Origin: JAPYTK01 sp964401935
GTDB taxonomy: Bacteria; Myxococcota_A; Polyangia; Polyangiales; Polyangiaceae
Direction: 5' to 3'
NCBI GenBank assembly: GCA_964401935.1
Contig: CAYOAL010000001.1
Location: 1-64,000 of the forward strand
Length of the DNA: 64,000 nucleotides
A program made the position numbers and the translations under genes. Shown one piece after another: positions 43,317-53,913 of this stretch (its first letter is position 1; every line of letters begins with the position of its first letter). Below the pieces are notes generated by a model. It searched no databases. It saw only the letters and a list, made by a program, of their open reading frames with translations, and was not told the DNA's origin.

Positions 43317-44261
43317 TCAGGCGCGGACCAGCGTCATGTTGGCGCGGCGCTTGATGAACCAGCCGTTGAGCCACATCACCGCCACGATCCAGAAGAACCC
43401 GAACGAGGCCCAGAACAGCTGGAGCTGCCACATCCACGCATGGCCGAGGAGCACGCTCACCACCGTGAGGCGGATGAAGAAGTCGCCGTTCGACACGCTC
43501 CAGAGGAACGCGATCGCGCGCATGGCCGGGCTGTGACGGTGCTCGACGACCGCATCGGCCTGATCGGCGCTCAACGACTGCGTGTTGTGGGGATCGAAGA
43601 GCTCGTGTTGGAACGACAGGTGCTGACACCGCCCGATCCAGGCTTCCACCTTCGCCATGAACGGGGAGTCGGGGCGAAGGGCGAGCTGTTTCTCGCGCAG
43701 ATCTTCCACCGTCTCGTCGCGCCCAGTGGTGAGGATCGAGCCGAACTTCCTCATGTAGTAGTCGGCCGCGAAGGAGCGCATCGCCCCCTGGAACAGCGAC
43801 ATGCCGATCACCGCCCCCATCGGCACGTAGGCCGCCCAGTCTCCCGGCGGCGGCGGGTGCAGCCGGAAGTGGAAGTACACGCCGAGGTAGAGGAACACCA
43901 CGCCGAGCCAGTCGCAGATCGCGTCGAGCGCGTGTCCGTTGGGGCTCGCCGACTTCTTGGCGCGGGCGAGGGTGCCGTCCACGCAGTCGAGCATCGAGCG
44001 CAGCTCGAAGGTGAGGGCGCCGAGCACCAGATAACGCCAGTCCTCGAAGGTGATGAGGTAGCCGGCGACGGCCGCGATCACCGGCTGGATCAGCGTGACC
44101 TGGTTGGCGGTGATGGGGGTCTTCACCAGCACCTTCACCAACTGCCGAGCGAGCGGATAGTAAACGAACCGGTTCGTCGGCTCTTCCACCCGGAGCTTCC
44201 AGGGGAGATCTTCGTCAGCCACAGCGTGACCAGACTTCGTCGAGGTGGTGGCAGTGCTCAT
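43317..44261 (-). CDS. CDP-alcohol phosphatidyltransferase
   Basis: The 314-residue membrane protein has the full motif D-x2-D-G-x2-A-R-x8-G-x3-D-x3-D, starting DCVDGTLAR and ending with GHALDAICD (motif at about residues 103-128), with six or more membrane helices. It moves a phosphoalcohol from CDP-activated donors, as in phosphatidylinositol- or dialkylether-lipid synthesis. The large soluble loop (about residues 185-255) is uncommon. The cytidylyltransferase-like gene converges on it 22 bases away. Confidence 0.88.
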   Translation of the reverse strand: MSTATTSTKSGHAVADEDLPWKLRVEEPTNRFVYYPLARQLVKVLVKTPITANQVTLIQPVIAAVAGYLITFEDWRYLVLGALTFELRSMLDCVDGTLARAKKSASPNGHALDAICDWLGVVFLYLGVYFHFRLHPPPPGDWAAYVPMGAVIGMSLFQGAMRSFAADYYMRKFGSILTTGRDETVEDLREKQLALRPDSPFMAKVEAWIGRCQHLSFQHELFDPHNTQSLSADQADAVVEHRHSPAMRAIAFLWSVSNGDFFIRLTVVSVLLGHAWMWQLQLFWASFGFFWIVAVMWLNGWFIKRRANMTLVRA

Positions 44262-44481
44262 CGTGTTCGCTCGCAGAGGGCTGCTTCACGCTCGCCCAAG
44301 GCTGCCCTGATCTGCCCGTCGTGGGCAACTCGGCGCACAGCGAGAGAGCAAGAACGATGCCCTCTCGGGAGCCCGTGGCGCCGCGGAAACCCCTCGAACG
44401 AGGTTTCAACCGTCCCGCAGGCTGGCGCTCTTCATTTACCATCAACGGCGGTGCTTCGCAGCAACCGACAGGTGGGATCGA

Positions 44482-44967
44482 GTGCGTAAACGTGTTCGCA
44501 CTTTGGGGCGTAGCCGAGCGGTGCGCTTCGCGCTCAGGTCGGCGCTCACCTCCGCGCTCGGGCAGCGCGAGGCCGCGCCCACGTCGTCGCGGTGCGCCCT
44601 GCTGCGGACCGTCATTTTCGTGCTCGCCACAGGGTGCTCGAGCCCTCCCCCCGCCTCCGGATCGATCGGTGTGGTGCTCGGCCGCCACAACACCACCGGC
44701 GCGCTCCAGGTGCGAGAGGTGCCCGCCGGCCTCACCGGGGACCACGCCGGCCTGCGGGCCGGCGATCGCATCAAGATGATCGACGGCTTGCTCGCGGATC
44801 GCATGGCCCCTGAGCGGATCCGTGAAGTGTTGCGAGGTCCGGTGGGCTCGAAGGTGATGCTCACGGTGCTGCGCGGCGACCGCGTGCTCCACCTGGAGGT
44901 GACGCGCGCGCCGCTCGAGAAGAAGGCGACCCCGGCGCCGGCTGGTTCGGCTCGGCCGGGCGGGTGA
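44482..44967 (+). CDS. PDZ-domain lipoprotein
   Basis: The 161-residue protein has an N-terminal basic region and a hydrophobic segment ending VLATGC, a likely lipobox, then one PDZ-like domain (about residues 60-145) with the carboxylate-binding-loop region GDHAGLRAGDRIKMIDG and the VGSKVMLTVLRGDRV strand. No protease domain is present, so it may recruit partner proteins. The GTG at 44482 is the earliest start giving the signal; a shorter version from a later GTG is possible. Confidence 0.65.
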   Translation: MRKRVRTLGRSRAVRFALRSALTSALGQREAAPTSSRCALLRTVIFVLATGCSSPPPASGSIGVVLGRHNTTGALQVREVPAGLTGDHAGLRAGDRIKMIDGLLADRMAPERIREVLRGPVGSKVMLTVLRGDRVLHLEVTRAPLEKKATPAPAGSARPGG

Positions 44968-45222
44968 CGCGGCGGTTGAATGAAAGCCTCGGGGCGCTCG
45001 TCTGGGAAAAGGCGATGGTCACGTCAGTGGTGATGTGGTACAAGGTACGCATCTGCGGCGCTCCTTCCGACTCGGACGGGCGACACAGTGCTGGGCGCGG
45101 GGCAGCCTCTCGGGTTGCGCGCGGCGCACGAAAAGCCAACTTGAAGTGACCTTCACGAAGGCTGTTCACTCGAAATCGGTTCGCTCAGGGACCCACAGGA
45201 AACGAAGCTGGAGGTTTTCATC

Positions 45223-46245
45223 ATGTCGTTGCGAAAGTATCTCGCAACCCTAGGGGCGGTGTTGTTCGTGCTCGGGATCACGACCACCGCATCTGCCGAG
45301 AACAAAACGATCAAGATCGGCACACTCGCTCCGGAGAAGAGCGCGTGGGGTGGCGTTTTCAAGGCGTGGTCGAAGGCCGTCTCCAAGAAGAGCGACGGCA
45401 AGCTCGAGCTCAAGTGGTACTTCAACGGCGCCCAAGGAGACGAGGGCGCGATGATCGACAAGATGAAGAGCGGACAGCTCGACGGCGGCGCCGTCACATC
45501 GGTCGGTCTCTCGAAGATCCACAAAGACTTCCTCGCGGTGCAGATGCCTGGCCTCTGTGGCGGCGACGACGGCGACAAGGCCTGGAAGTGCATCGACGGT
45601 GTGCGCGATGCGGTTCGCGGCGCGCTCATCGAGAAGGCCAAGACGGAGGGCTTCATCGTGGCCGGCGACGGCGACGTGGGCCTCGCCCGCACGTTCTCGA
45701 AGGGCATCGTCGTGAAGAGCCCCAGCGACCTCGGCTCGGGCAACGGAGCCAAGGTCTACGGCTGGGTCGACGACCCGACGCTCACCGTGGTGTCCACCGA
45801 GCTCGGCTACACGCCGGTGAAGAAGTCGGTGCCGGAGCTGCTCCCCGCGCTCAGCAGCGGAGCGGTGAACGTGGCCACCGTGCCCTCGCTGCCCTGTGCT
45901 CAGCTGCAGTGGTGTCCTCACTTCGATCGCCTCGGAGAGAACATCGCCGCGGCCGCGATCGGCGGCCTCGTGTTCAGCAAGTCGAGCCTCGATGGGCTGC
46001 CGGCGGATCTGCGCGACATGCTTGAAGAGTCGGGCAAGAAGGCGGGCAAGATGCTCACCAAGAAGATCCGCCAGCAAGACGAGAAGGCGTACGAGAGCGC
46101 CCGCAAGAAGATGGAAGTGGTGAAGCTCAGCGCTGCCGAGAAGCACCGCTGGAAGAACAAGTTCCACGCCATCCGCAAGGAGCTCGCGAAGCAGGTGTAC
46201 AGCAAAGAGCTCGTGGAGCAGATGGAAGCGGCGGCCGGCAAGTAG
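45223..46245 (+). CDS. TRAP-type (DctP-family) periplasmic binding protein, orphan
   Basis: The 340-residue protein has a Sec signal peptide ending TTTASA and a DctP-like two-lobe fold (KIGTLAPEKSAWGGVFKAWS; WYFNGAQGDEGAMIDKMKSG). The usual binding Arg and surrounding motifs are only partly conserved, and two extra Cys pairs are present. No TRAP membrane components (dctQ, dctM) lie nearby. GGAGG nine bases before the ATG supports the start. It may bind organic acids or related solutes for a distant transporter, or act as a sensor. Confidence 0.83.
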   Translation: MSLRKYLATLGAVLFVLGITTTASAENKTIKIGTLAPEKSAWGGVFKAWSKAVSKKSDGKLELKWYFNGAQGDEGAMIDKMKSGQLDGGAVTSVGLSKIHKDFLAVQMPGLCGGDDGDKAWKCIDGVRDAVRGALIEKAKTEGFIVAGDGDVGLARTFSKGIVVKSPSDLGSGNGAKVYGWVDDPTLTVVSTELGYTPVKKSVPELLPALSSGAVNVATVPSLPCAQLQWCPHFDRLGENIAAAAIGGLVFSKSSLDGLPADLRDMLEESGKKAGKMLTKKIRQQDEKAYESARKKMEVVKLSAAEKHRWKNKFHAIRKELAKQVYSKELVEQMEAAAGK

Positions 46246-46271
46246 GTCGACCCATCCCGCATGGCTCCCGA

Positions 46272-46306
46272 GGGCCGGCGCGCGCGCGTCGGCCCTTTTG
46301 CTTTTG
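46272..46306 (+). terminator. Rho-independent terminator after the TRAP binding protein gene
   Basis: GGGCCG (46272-46277) pairs with CGGCCC (46290-46295), with a GC-rich loop that can extend the stem, followed directly by TTTTGCTTTTG (46296-46306). It lies 26 bases past the stop codon. Confidence 0.75.
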
Positions 46307-46470
46307 TCGCTCCTTGACCATGGATCTGTGAACGGCTAACACCGCCCCAACCGCAGCGCGGCACGGACGCTCGGGCGCCGAGGGGCACCCGCACGCGACC
46401 CGCGATCAGGCAACCGCGCGCCGCAACGACAGCGCCACGCACCGCACATCACGCGACCAACAGGAGAGTC

Positions 46471-47724
46471 ATGCGCCGATACCAGTTCACGTCCGAGTCC
46501 GTCACCGAAGGCCATCCCGACAAAATTTGCGACCAGATTTCGGACGCGATCCTCGACGCGATGCTCAAGCAAGACAACAAGTCGCGCGTGGCCGTCGAGA
46601 CCTTCGTGAAGACGGGCATGGCCATCGTGGGCGGCGAGGTGACGACGCGCGCGTGGGTCGACGTGCCGGAGGTGGTGCGACAGACGATCAAGGAGATCGG
46701 CTACAGCGACTCGAGCATGGGCTTCGACTGGGAGACGTGCGCGGTGCTGAGCGCGATCGAGAAGCAGTCGCCCGACATCTCGCAAGGGGTGACCGAGGGG
46801 CAGGGCATGTTCAAGGAGCAGGGGGCGGGGGATCAGGGCCTCATGTTCGGCTACGCCACCAACGAGACGCGCGAGCTCATGCCGGCGCCGATCTTTTACG
46901 CGCACAAGCTCGCGCATCAGATGTCCAAGCTGCGCAAGTCGGGCGAGCTCCCTTGGATGCGCCCTGACGGCAAGACGCAGATCACCTTCGAGTACGAGAA
47001 CGAGAAGCCCGTGCGGGTGGCCACGGTGGTGATGTCGACGCAGCACGCCGAGAACGTGTCGCACAAAGAGATCACCGAGGCGCTGCGCACGTTGGCGTAC
47101 GACAAGGTGATCCCGAAGCGCTGGGTCGACAAGAAGACCAAGGTGTACGTCAACCCCACCGGCCGCTTCGTCATCGGCGGACCCCAGGGGGACGCCGGCC
47201 TCACCGGGCGCAAGATCATCGTCGACACCTACGGCGGCATGGGACGCCACGGTGGCGGCGCCTTCAGCGGCAAGGACCCCTCGAAGGTGGACCGCTCGGC
47301 GAGCTACTACGCCCGCTACGTGGCCAAGAACGTGGTCGCCTCGGGCGTGGCGGATCGGTGCGAGGTGCAGGTGGCCTACGCCATCGGCGTCGCCAAGCCG
47401 GTCGGTGTGCACGTGAACACCTTTGGCACCGGCAAAGTCAACGAGACCAAGCTCGAGCGCGCGATCCTCGAGCTCTTCGACATGCGCCCGAAGGCGATCA
47501 TCGATCAACTCGAGCTGCTGAATCCGATCTACCGCAAGACCGCCGCCTACGGGCATTTCGGGCGCAAGGGGTTCTCGTGGGAGAAGACCGATCGCGCCGA
47601 GCAGATCCAGGCGGCGCTCGGCCCGGTGGCGAAGGCGACCAACGGAGCGGGTGCGGCCAACGGCACCGCCGCCGGGGTCAAGGGCAAGGGCAAGAAGGCC
47701 AAGGCCCGCGCCACCGCCAACTGA
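46471..47724 (+). CDS. metK: S-adenosylmethionine synthetase
   Basis: The 417-residue protein matches MetK along its length: TSESVTEGHPDKICDQISDA, the ATP-binding GAGDQGLMFGYATNET, the catalytic lysine-containing GGPQGDAGLTGRKIIVDTYG and GGGAFSGKDPSKVDRSA. The last 35 residues (Ala/Gly/Lys-rich, from KATNGAGAANG on) extend beyond the family and look disordered. It makes SAM from ATP and methionine. GGAGAG before the ATG is a good ribosome site. The 165-bp leader is structured; see the finding on this leader. Confidence 0.97.
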   Translation: MRRYQFTSESVTEGHPDKICDQISDAILDAMLKQDNKSRVAVETFVKTGMAIVGGEVTTRAWVDVPEVVRQTIKEIGYSDSSMGFDWETCAVLSAIEKQSPDISQGVTEGQGMFKEQGAGDQGLMFGYATNETRELMPAPIFYAHKLAHQMSKLRKSGELPWMRPDGKTQITFEYENEKPVRVATVVMSTQHAENVSHKEITEALRTLAYDKVIPKRWVDKKTKVYVNPTGRFVIGGPQGDAGLTGRKIIVDTYGGMGRHGGGAFSGKDPSKVDRSASYYARYVAKNVVASGVADRCEVQVAYAIGVAKPVGVHVNTFGTGKVNETKLERAILELFDMRPKAIIDQLELLNPIYRKTAAYGHFGRKGFSWEKTDRAEQIQAALGPVAKATNGAGAANGTAAGVKGKGKKAKARATAN

Positions 47725-47754
47725 AGCCCTGACCGCAATGGCCTCGGGGGGGCG

Positions 47755-48471
47755 TCAGCGCTCGAGCCGCTTCTTGGTCTGGGCGTCCTCTTCGGCCTGC
47801 TGGGCCTCGAGCTCCGCGAAGCGCTCCTCGAGCGGATCCGCGTGAGGATCCACCGCCCCCACGTCGATGCGAGGCCCGGGGGCGGGGCTCGCGCCCGACG
47901 CCGCCTGCAAGAGGAGCTGCCCATCCTCGGTGACGCGCGAGCTCACGAGGCTCTCCACGGAGAGCTCGGCAGCGAGCTGCTCCACCTCGTCCTCGCTCAG
48001 GGGCAACATGGCCGCGAGCTCACGGGTGGTGATCCCGTTGGGTTGGGCGAGGATCAGGTCGCGGGCCGCGCTTCGGTAGGCCTCGCCGAGCGCGCGCTCC
48101 ACCTCCCCGTCCTTCGCCTTGCTCCGAGCGATCCCCGCGATCGCGACGGCGAGGAACGGAGCGGCGAGCGCGAGGCCCGTCGCCGCCCAGGCGACGCCCA
48201 CCCCGAAAATCAGCGCCCACAAAAGCCACAAGAGCAGGATGAAGCCGCTCGTGATCCCCCCGAACCAGCCACCAATCTTCCATTGGATGCGCTGACGCTC
48301 CGCGGTTCGCGCGCGGGCGAGCGGCTCGCGCTCGTTCCCGCTCAGGGCCGGCTGGCCCACCGGTTCGACGCGGGGGGCGCCGCAGAGCCCGCACACCTGC
48401 TTGAGCCGCGGGTGAGGCACCACGTTCGCCACCCCGTTGCAGTGAGGGCACACGGTGGCGCCGGCGAGCAT
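47755..48471 (-). CDS. Zinc-ribbon, two-helix membrane protein with winged-helix-like domain
   Basis: The protein (238 residues from the ATG at 48471) has an N-terminal zinc ribbon (CPHCNGVANVV, CGLCG), two membrane helices (about residues 75-120), and a soluble domain (about 145-205) whose LAAMLPLSEDEVEQLAAEL pattern looks like a winged helix. An acidic, Gln-rich tail ends the protein. A longer form from TTG at 48522 is possible. Function unknown; it converges on metK. Confidence 0.65.
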   Translation of the reverse strand: MLAGATVCPHCNGVANVVPHPRLKQVCGLCGAPRVEPVGQPALSGNEREPLARARTAERQRIQWKIGGWFGGITSGFILLLWLLWALIFGVGVAWAATGLALAAPFLAVAIAGIARSKAKDGEVERALGEAYRSAARDLILAQPNGITTRELAAMLPLSEDEVEQLAAELSVESLVSSRVTEDGQLLLQAASGASPAPGPRIDVGAVDPHADPLEERFAELEAQQAEEDAQTKKRLER

Positions 48472-48599
48472 CTCACCAGGACCCTGACCGAACGGACCTA
48501 CACTCACCCTGGCCACGTACAACCATCACGACGCGGCACCAAGCGACGCGGAGCGTTCTGTGGCCCTGGGAGGTGTGGGCTCGTGGCCGCTCCGAGGGG

Positions 48600-49193
48600 T
48601 CAGCCGTCCGTCGCGAGCGGATCGAAGTCGCGCAGAAACGTGAGGTTGATGGCGTTGATCACGGCGTGGGCGAGGAGCGGCCCCACGAGGCTCCCCGTCG
48701 CCGCGAAGATGGCCCCGAAGGCGAGGCCCACCGCGGTGGCCCAACACACCCACACCCACCGCGCCGGCCCCGGCACCTGATGACAGATGCCGAACAACAC
48801 GGCGGCAGGGAGCACCCCCACCCACGGTTGCACCAGGCCCCGGAACAAGAACTCCTCGCCCAAGCTGCTGAACGTGGCGATGACGACGATGTTCCAAGAG
48901 CTCATGCCGTGGGCCATCGGGCGCAGATCGACGTGGAGCCGCTGGGCCCAGCCATAGCGGCGGACCGTGACGCGGGTTCCCCCGACGACGAGCACCGCCA
49001 GGAGGAGGCCGAGCACCGCGCTCGCGGCGACGGACTCGAGCGTGGTGAGCGAGAGCCAGGGCGCGGCGTACACCCACGGCAAACCGTCGCGCAAGGTCAG
49101 CGTGAGCGCGATCGCGAGGCTCGCCAAGAGCGCGTAGCCGCCGGCGATGGGGCCGGCCATCGAAGCCACTCTGAAGCGCACGGCCGGGTCCAT
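48600..49193 (-). CDS. CPBP-family intramembrane metalloprotease
   Basis: The 197-residue membrane protein has about six helices and the CPBP/Abi motifs: GEEFLFRG (EExxxR), FGICHQ (second motif with His) and HAVIN. The family processes membrane proteins or peptides such as CAAX-type and bacteriocin-related substrates. The ATG at 49193 starts just before the first helix; a GTG at 49244 would add 17 residues. Confidence 0.85.
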   Translation of the reverse strand: MDPAVRFRVASMAGPIAGGYALLASLAIALTLTLRDGLPWVYAAPWLSLTTLESVAASAVLGLLLAVLVVGGTRVTVRRYGWAQRLHVDLRPMAHGMSSWNIVVIATFSSLGEEFLFRGLVQPWVGVLPAAVLFGICHQVPGPARWVWVCWATAVGLAFGAIFAATGSLVGPLLAHAVINAINLTFLRDFDPLATDG

Positions 49194-49328
49194 CGCGGTG
49201 GGGTACTTATGGGGGTGCGTATGGCGCGTGGCAAGCGCCTTCACCGGGCGGCCCTCGCCGGAGAGGGCCGGCGGGGGCGTCCAAGACCAGGCTCTTGCTC
49301 TTCACGGCCCCTCGTGACGCGCGGAGGG

Positions 49329-49964
49329 TCACGGGAAGGGCTGGCCAGGCTGGCCGCGCTGAAAGTGAAAACGGAACCAACCAGAGAGCGGCGACTGCCG
49401 ATCGTCGGGAATGACGAGCGTCCCCGGCTCGGCGTTGCGCGGATCGGCCATCATCACCTCGAAGGTGGCGTCGGTGAACTTCTCTTCGCCGGAGGTCTCG
49501 TTGGGGTCGCCGCTGAACAGGCTCTCGAAGCGAATCGTGCCCCCCATCGCGTAGAGGGTCACATTTTGATTATGGCACGAAAACTGTAGATAGAGCGCCA
49601 TGCTCACTTCCGGTGCCGGCCCCAGCGCGACCCCGGGCGCGATCTCGGTGAGCAGCTGGGGGGGCAAGCCCACTTCGATGTCCTGGCCGAGGAGGGTGTC
49701 GCGAATCTTGGAGGTATCGTTCACCAGGATGGCGAGACCGTCGGACACCTCGAGGATGTCGCTCCCGCGCTGCACGCGCAGCTGCTGGGTCTCGCGGAAC
49801 GGCACCGACGTGAAGAAGTCGGGGCGCAGGTCGAACGCTCCATTCCAGCAGTCGGGGATGGTGAGCGCGTCGCTCTTCACCTCCCCTTCTCCCTGGCCGA
49901 CGAGCGTGCAGGCCGAGACGGCGAACGACAGGAGAAGGCCCCCCGCGGCGCGAGACGGCGTCAT
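49329..49964 (-). CDS. Lipoprotein of unknown function, cotranscribed with mnmA
   Basis: The 211-residue protein has a signal peptide with lipobox VSAC and a mixed beta-rich body with few Cys. The ATG at 49964 overlaps the mnmA stop (ATGA), so the pair is translationally coupled, although no functional link is apparent. No family was recognised. Confidence 0.8.
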   Translation of the reverse strand: MTPSRAAGGLLLSFAVSACTLVGQGEGEVKSDALTIPDCWNGAFDLRPDFFTSVPFRETQQLRVQRGSDILEVSDGLAILVNDTSKIRDTLLGQDIEVGLPPQLLTEIAPGVALGPAPEVSMALYLQFSCHNQNVTLYAMGGTIRFESLFSGDPNETSGEEKFTDATFEVMMADPRNAEPGTLVIPDDRQSPLSGWFRFHFQRGQPGQPFP

Positions 49965-51052
49965 GCGGAGGCCCCCCGACGCGCCTCGAGGATGGTGGCT
50001 CCGCCGAGCACGCGCTCCCCGCGGTAGGCCACGGCCACCTGCCCCGGCGAGATGGCGCGCACCGCGGTCTCGAAGCGAGCGACCAGCGCCGCGCCCTCGT
50101 CACAACGCTCGATGGTGGCCGAGACCGGGACGTGGTGGCTGCGCACCTTCACCTCGGCGCGGAGCGGGAACACCACGTCGTCGCTCCAGTCGCCGGCGGT
50201 GAGCCGTGCCTCGTCGGCAAAGAGCTCGTGCTCGCCGCCGACGCGCACCGCGCCCCCTGGCTCGATGTCGGTGACGAAGGCTGGGGTGCCGAGGGCCACC
50301 CCCAGCCCGCGGCGCTGCCCCACCGTGAAGCGGTGGATCCCTTCGTGACGAGCGAGCTCACGCCCCTCGGCGTCGAGGATGGGCCCGGGGCGCACCCGAC
50401 CGTCGGCCCGCTGCTCCACGAAGTCGGCGTAGCCCGTGCTCATCACGAAGCACAGCTCCTGGCTCTCGCCTTTGTCGGCCCCGGGGAGCCCGCGCGCCTG
50501 GGCCTCGCTCCGCACCTCCTCCTTGGTGGCGTCGGCGAGGGGGAGGGTAACCCGTTCGAGCTCGTCGCTCCGCAGCATGTGAAGGAAATAGCTCTGATCT
50601 TTGTGCTGGTCTCGGCCGCGAAACAGGCGGGCCTTCCCCGCCGCGTCCCGACCGACCCTGGCGTAGTGACCGGTCGCCACGCTCCCCGCACCGAGGTCGT
50701 CGGCGAGGGCCAAGAGCTCGCGCATCTTCACCGAACGGTTGCAGGCGACGCACGGGCTCGGGGTCTGGCCTTCGAGATAGGCCTCGACGAAGGGCTCGAC
50801 GACGGTCTTTGCAAACAACGCCCGCCGGTCGAAGCTGTAGTGGGGAATGCCGAGGTGGTCCGCCACCCGGCGAGCGTCGTGGATGTCCTCGGGGGCACAA
50901 CAGCGCGATTTGTCGGGCGCGTCGTCGGGGTAGTCCCAAAGATGGAGGGTGACGCCGACCACGTCGAGCCCGGCCTCCACGAGGCGCGCCGCTGCGACCG
51001 CGGAGTCGACTCCGCCCGACATCGCCACCAGCACTCGCTCTTTGGCGCTCAC
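49961..51052 (-). CDS. mnmA: tRNA 2-thiouridylase MnmA
   Basis: The 363-residue protein has the PP-loop SGGVDS (residues 12-17), the nucleophile Cys in TPSPCVACN (Cys100/Cys103, where many MnmA proteins have only one) and Cys200 in ESQELCFV. It thiolates U34 of tRNAs for Lys, Glu and Gln, using sulfur originating from IscS. The start is GTG at 51052; Shine-Dalgarno is weak. Upstream lies the divergent kinase gene. Confidence 0.95.
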   Translation of the reverse strand: MSAKERVLVAMSGGVDSAVAAARLVEAGLDVVGVTLHLWDYPDDAPDKSRCCAPEDIHDARRVADHLGIPHYSFDRRALFAKTVVEPFVEAYLEGQTPSPCVACNRSVKMRELLALADDLGAGSVATGHYARVGRDAAGKARLFRGRDQHKDQSYFLHMLRSDELERVTLPLADATKEEVRSEAQARGLPGADKGESQELCFVMSTGYADFVEQRADGRVRPGPILDAEGRELARHEGIHRFTVGQRRGLGVALGTPAFVTDIEPGGAVRVGGEHELFADEARLTAGDWSDDVVFPLRAEVKVRSHHVPVSATIERCDEGAALVARFETAVRAISPGQVAVAYRGERVLGGATILEARRGASA

Positions 51053-51243
51053 GGGAGCAGCATAGCGGATGACGGCGCCCGGCGACGAGCGGCTGGGTCG
51101 TTCCGGCTCGTCGCGAGGCCACGGTGGGGCGCGCGGGCGCGTCGAGCACCCGCGGGGCTCCCTGGCAGACGGCTCCCGACCGCCCCTCTCTCCGTGGCGA
51201 AAGGGCTACCCGAGGGGGCGCAATCGACCCTAGGATGAAAGGC

Positions 51244-51262
51244 TGTCGCGCTTTCCGCGACA
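51244..51262. promoter_or_regulatory. Inverted repeat upstream of the Ser/Thr kinase gene
   Basis: TGTCGCG (51244-51250) and CGCGACA (51256-51262) form a perfect 7-bp inverted repeat around CTTTC, followed by TACGAT, a possible -10 element (51263-51268). It lies 50 bases before the kinase start and could be an operator. Confidence 0.35.
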
Positions 51263-51311
51263 TACGATAAAGTCGTGCAGCGCTTCGCTGCCGGCGAGCA
51301 CGTCTGATTTC

Positions 51312-53672
<2,361 letters not shown>

Positions 53673-53913
53673 ACGCCGCGCCTCCGTCGAAGCCGGCACA
53701 GGCGACGGGGACGCTCACCATCAACTGCAAACCGGGTTGCGACGCGATCAGCGTCGGCGGCCAGAACCTGGGCCCATCCCCCCTGTTCGGCCACCCCCTG
53801 CCACCCGGTGTGCACCGCGTGACCGTGCGGGGCAACGACAAGCAGAAGACGCTCGCCGTGAGCATCACCGCCGGTCAGCCCACGCAGCACACCGTGGTCA
53901 TGAAGTAGCTCGA

